Part shown: piece by piece, positions 63,771 through 64,000 of the stretch | How positions within the stretch are numbered: position 1 is the stretch's first letter | Layout: each line of letters starts with the position of its first letter | Assembly: GCF_963675165.1 (NCBI RefSeq) | Contig: NC_087393.1 | Location: 2,299,502 to 2,363,501, forward strand | DNA from: Halichondria panicea | Lineage: Eukaryota; Porifera; Demospongiae; Suberitida; Halichondriidae | Reading direction: 5' to 3' | Length of the DNA stretch: 64,000 nucleotides | The notes under the pieces: generated by a model | What the model was told of the DNA's origin: nothing | Seen by the model: the letters and a program-made list of their open reading frames with translations, nothing else | The model's database searches: none | Translations under genes and position numbers: made by a program

Positions 63771-64000
63771 TTATTAACTTTGAAGAAGATTTTATCTTTT
63801 CGTCTGCATGTCAATCCAGAAGATCATGACACAATCAAACAATACAAACACCCATCTTGTATTCATGATTCAAACCGAAGTGCATGTATAAGTAGTCTAT
63901 ATAATTATAACTAGAGTAAAGTATCAATCACCGGACGTCATCATATGTCGGACACCAATATCGTCAAAACTACAAAAGATACAGACACCATTCAAAGACC

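Larger units (their letters stand above)
44719..63914. repeat. Segmental duplication, copy B
   Basis: Second copy of 1-20081 in the same orientation. Its left neighbour (40792-44718) carries the 3' end of the modular gene, whose partner in copy A would lie left of the window. The last 86 bases of the window no longer match copy A. Divergence rises in the final 200 bases of homology (19920-20060 against 63760-63900). Confidence 0.96.

Noticed and set aside
1-64000. CRISPR arrays, rRNA, tRNA
   Set aside because: Tandem repeats here (41 bp at 36180, 112 bp at 24837) lack unique spacers of constant size, and I found no cloverleaf or rRNA-like stretch. The DNA is animal.

Overview
This is eukaryotic, animal DNA. 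It is AT-rich, with many short introns bounded by GT..AG sites, extracellular domain modules encoded on separate exons, and many short inverted-repeat elements. The mix of CUB, Calx-beta, sushi, LDL-receptor class A (LDLa) and Ig modules, plus a cysteine-rich C-terminal domain that recurs in sponge and cnidarian proteins, points to a demosponge. Amphimedon queenslandica is my best guess, from pattern recognition only.

Layout. (1) Positions 1-20081 are copy A of a large duplication. It holds the 5' part of a minus-strand modular secreted-protein gene starting at 17469 (its 3' end is off the left edge), then a small minus-strand putative secreted-protein gene at about 18.4-19.3 kb. (2) Positions 20279-29197 (+) hold a complete 19-exon STRA6-like gene; the splice phases close to 634 codons plus stop. 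Its introns carry several foldback elements/MITEs and a long GT repeat. (3) Positions 29.2-40.7 kb are a transposon-rich stretch: foldback elements; a roughly 2-kb element with 80-bp terminal inverted repeats enclosing an HMG-box-like gene fragment and a CxC zinc cluster; a third fragment of the modular gene split by a MITE; a 5'-truncated LINE; a minisatellite-armed foldback element; a degenerate second retroelement; and further MITEs. (4) Positions 40792-61310 (-) hold the full modular gene of copy B, and 62148-63147 (-) the second secreted-protein gene. Homology between the copies spans 1-20081 and 44719-63914.

The modular gene reads, N to C: signal peptide, CUB domain, an unrecognised segment flanked by two furin-like motifs, three Calx-beta domains, sushi domains (three in A, two in B), Calx-beta domains, 18 LDLa repeats (B), a half Calx-beta exon, an Ig-like domain and a terminal Cys-rich domain. 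From the first Calx-beta onward every junction I checked is phase 1, so exons can be lost without breaking frame; copy B has lost exactly one such sushi exon. Each copy carries its own in-frame TGA (A at 7007-7009, B at 60794-60796), and B also has a frameshift in its Ig exon. Copy A alone has a solo LTR with a 5-bp target duplication. The two copies may be true paralogues or two haplotypes placed in tandem by the assembler; the sequence alone cannot decide. I found no rRNA, tRNA or CRISPR.
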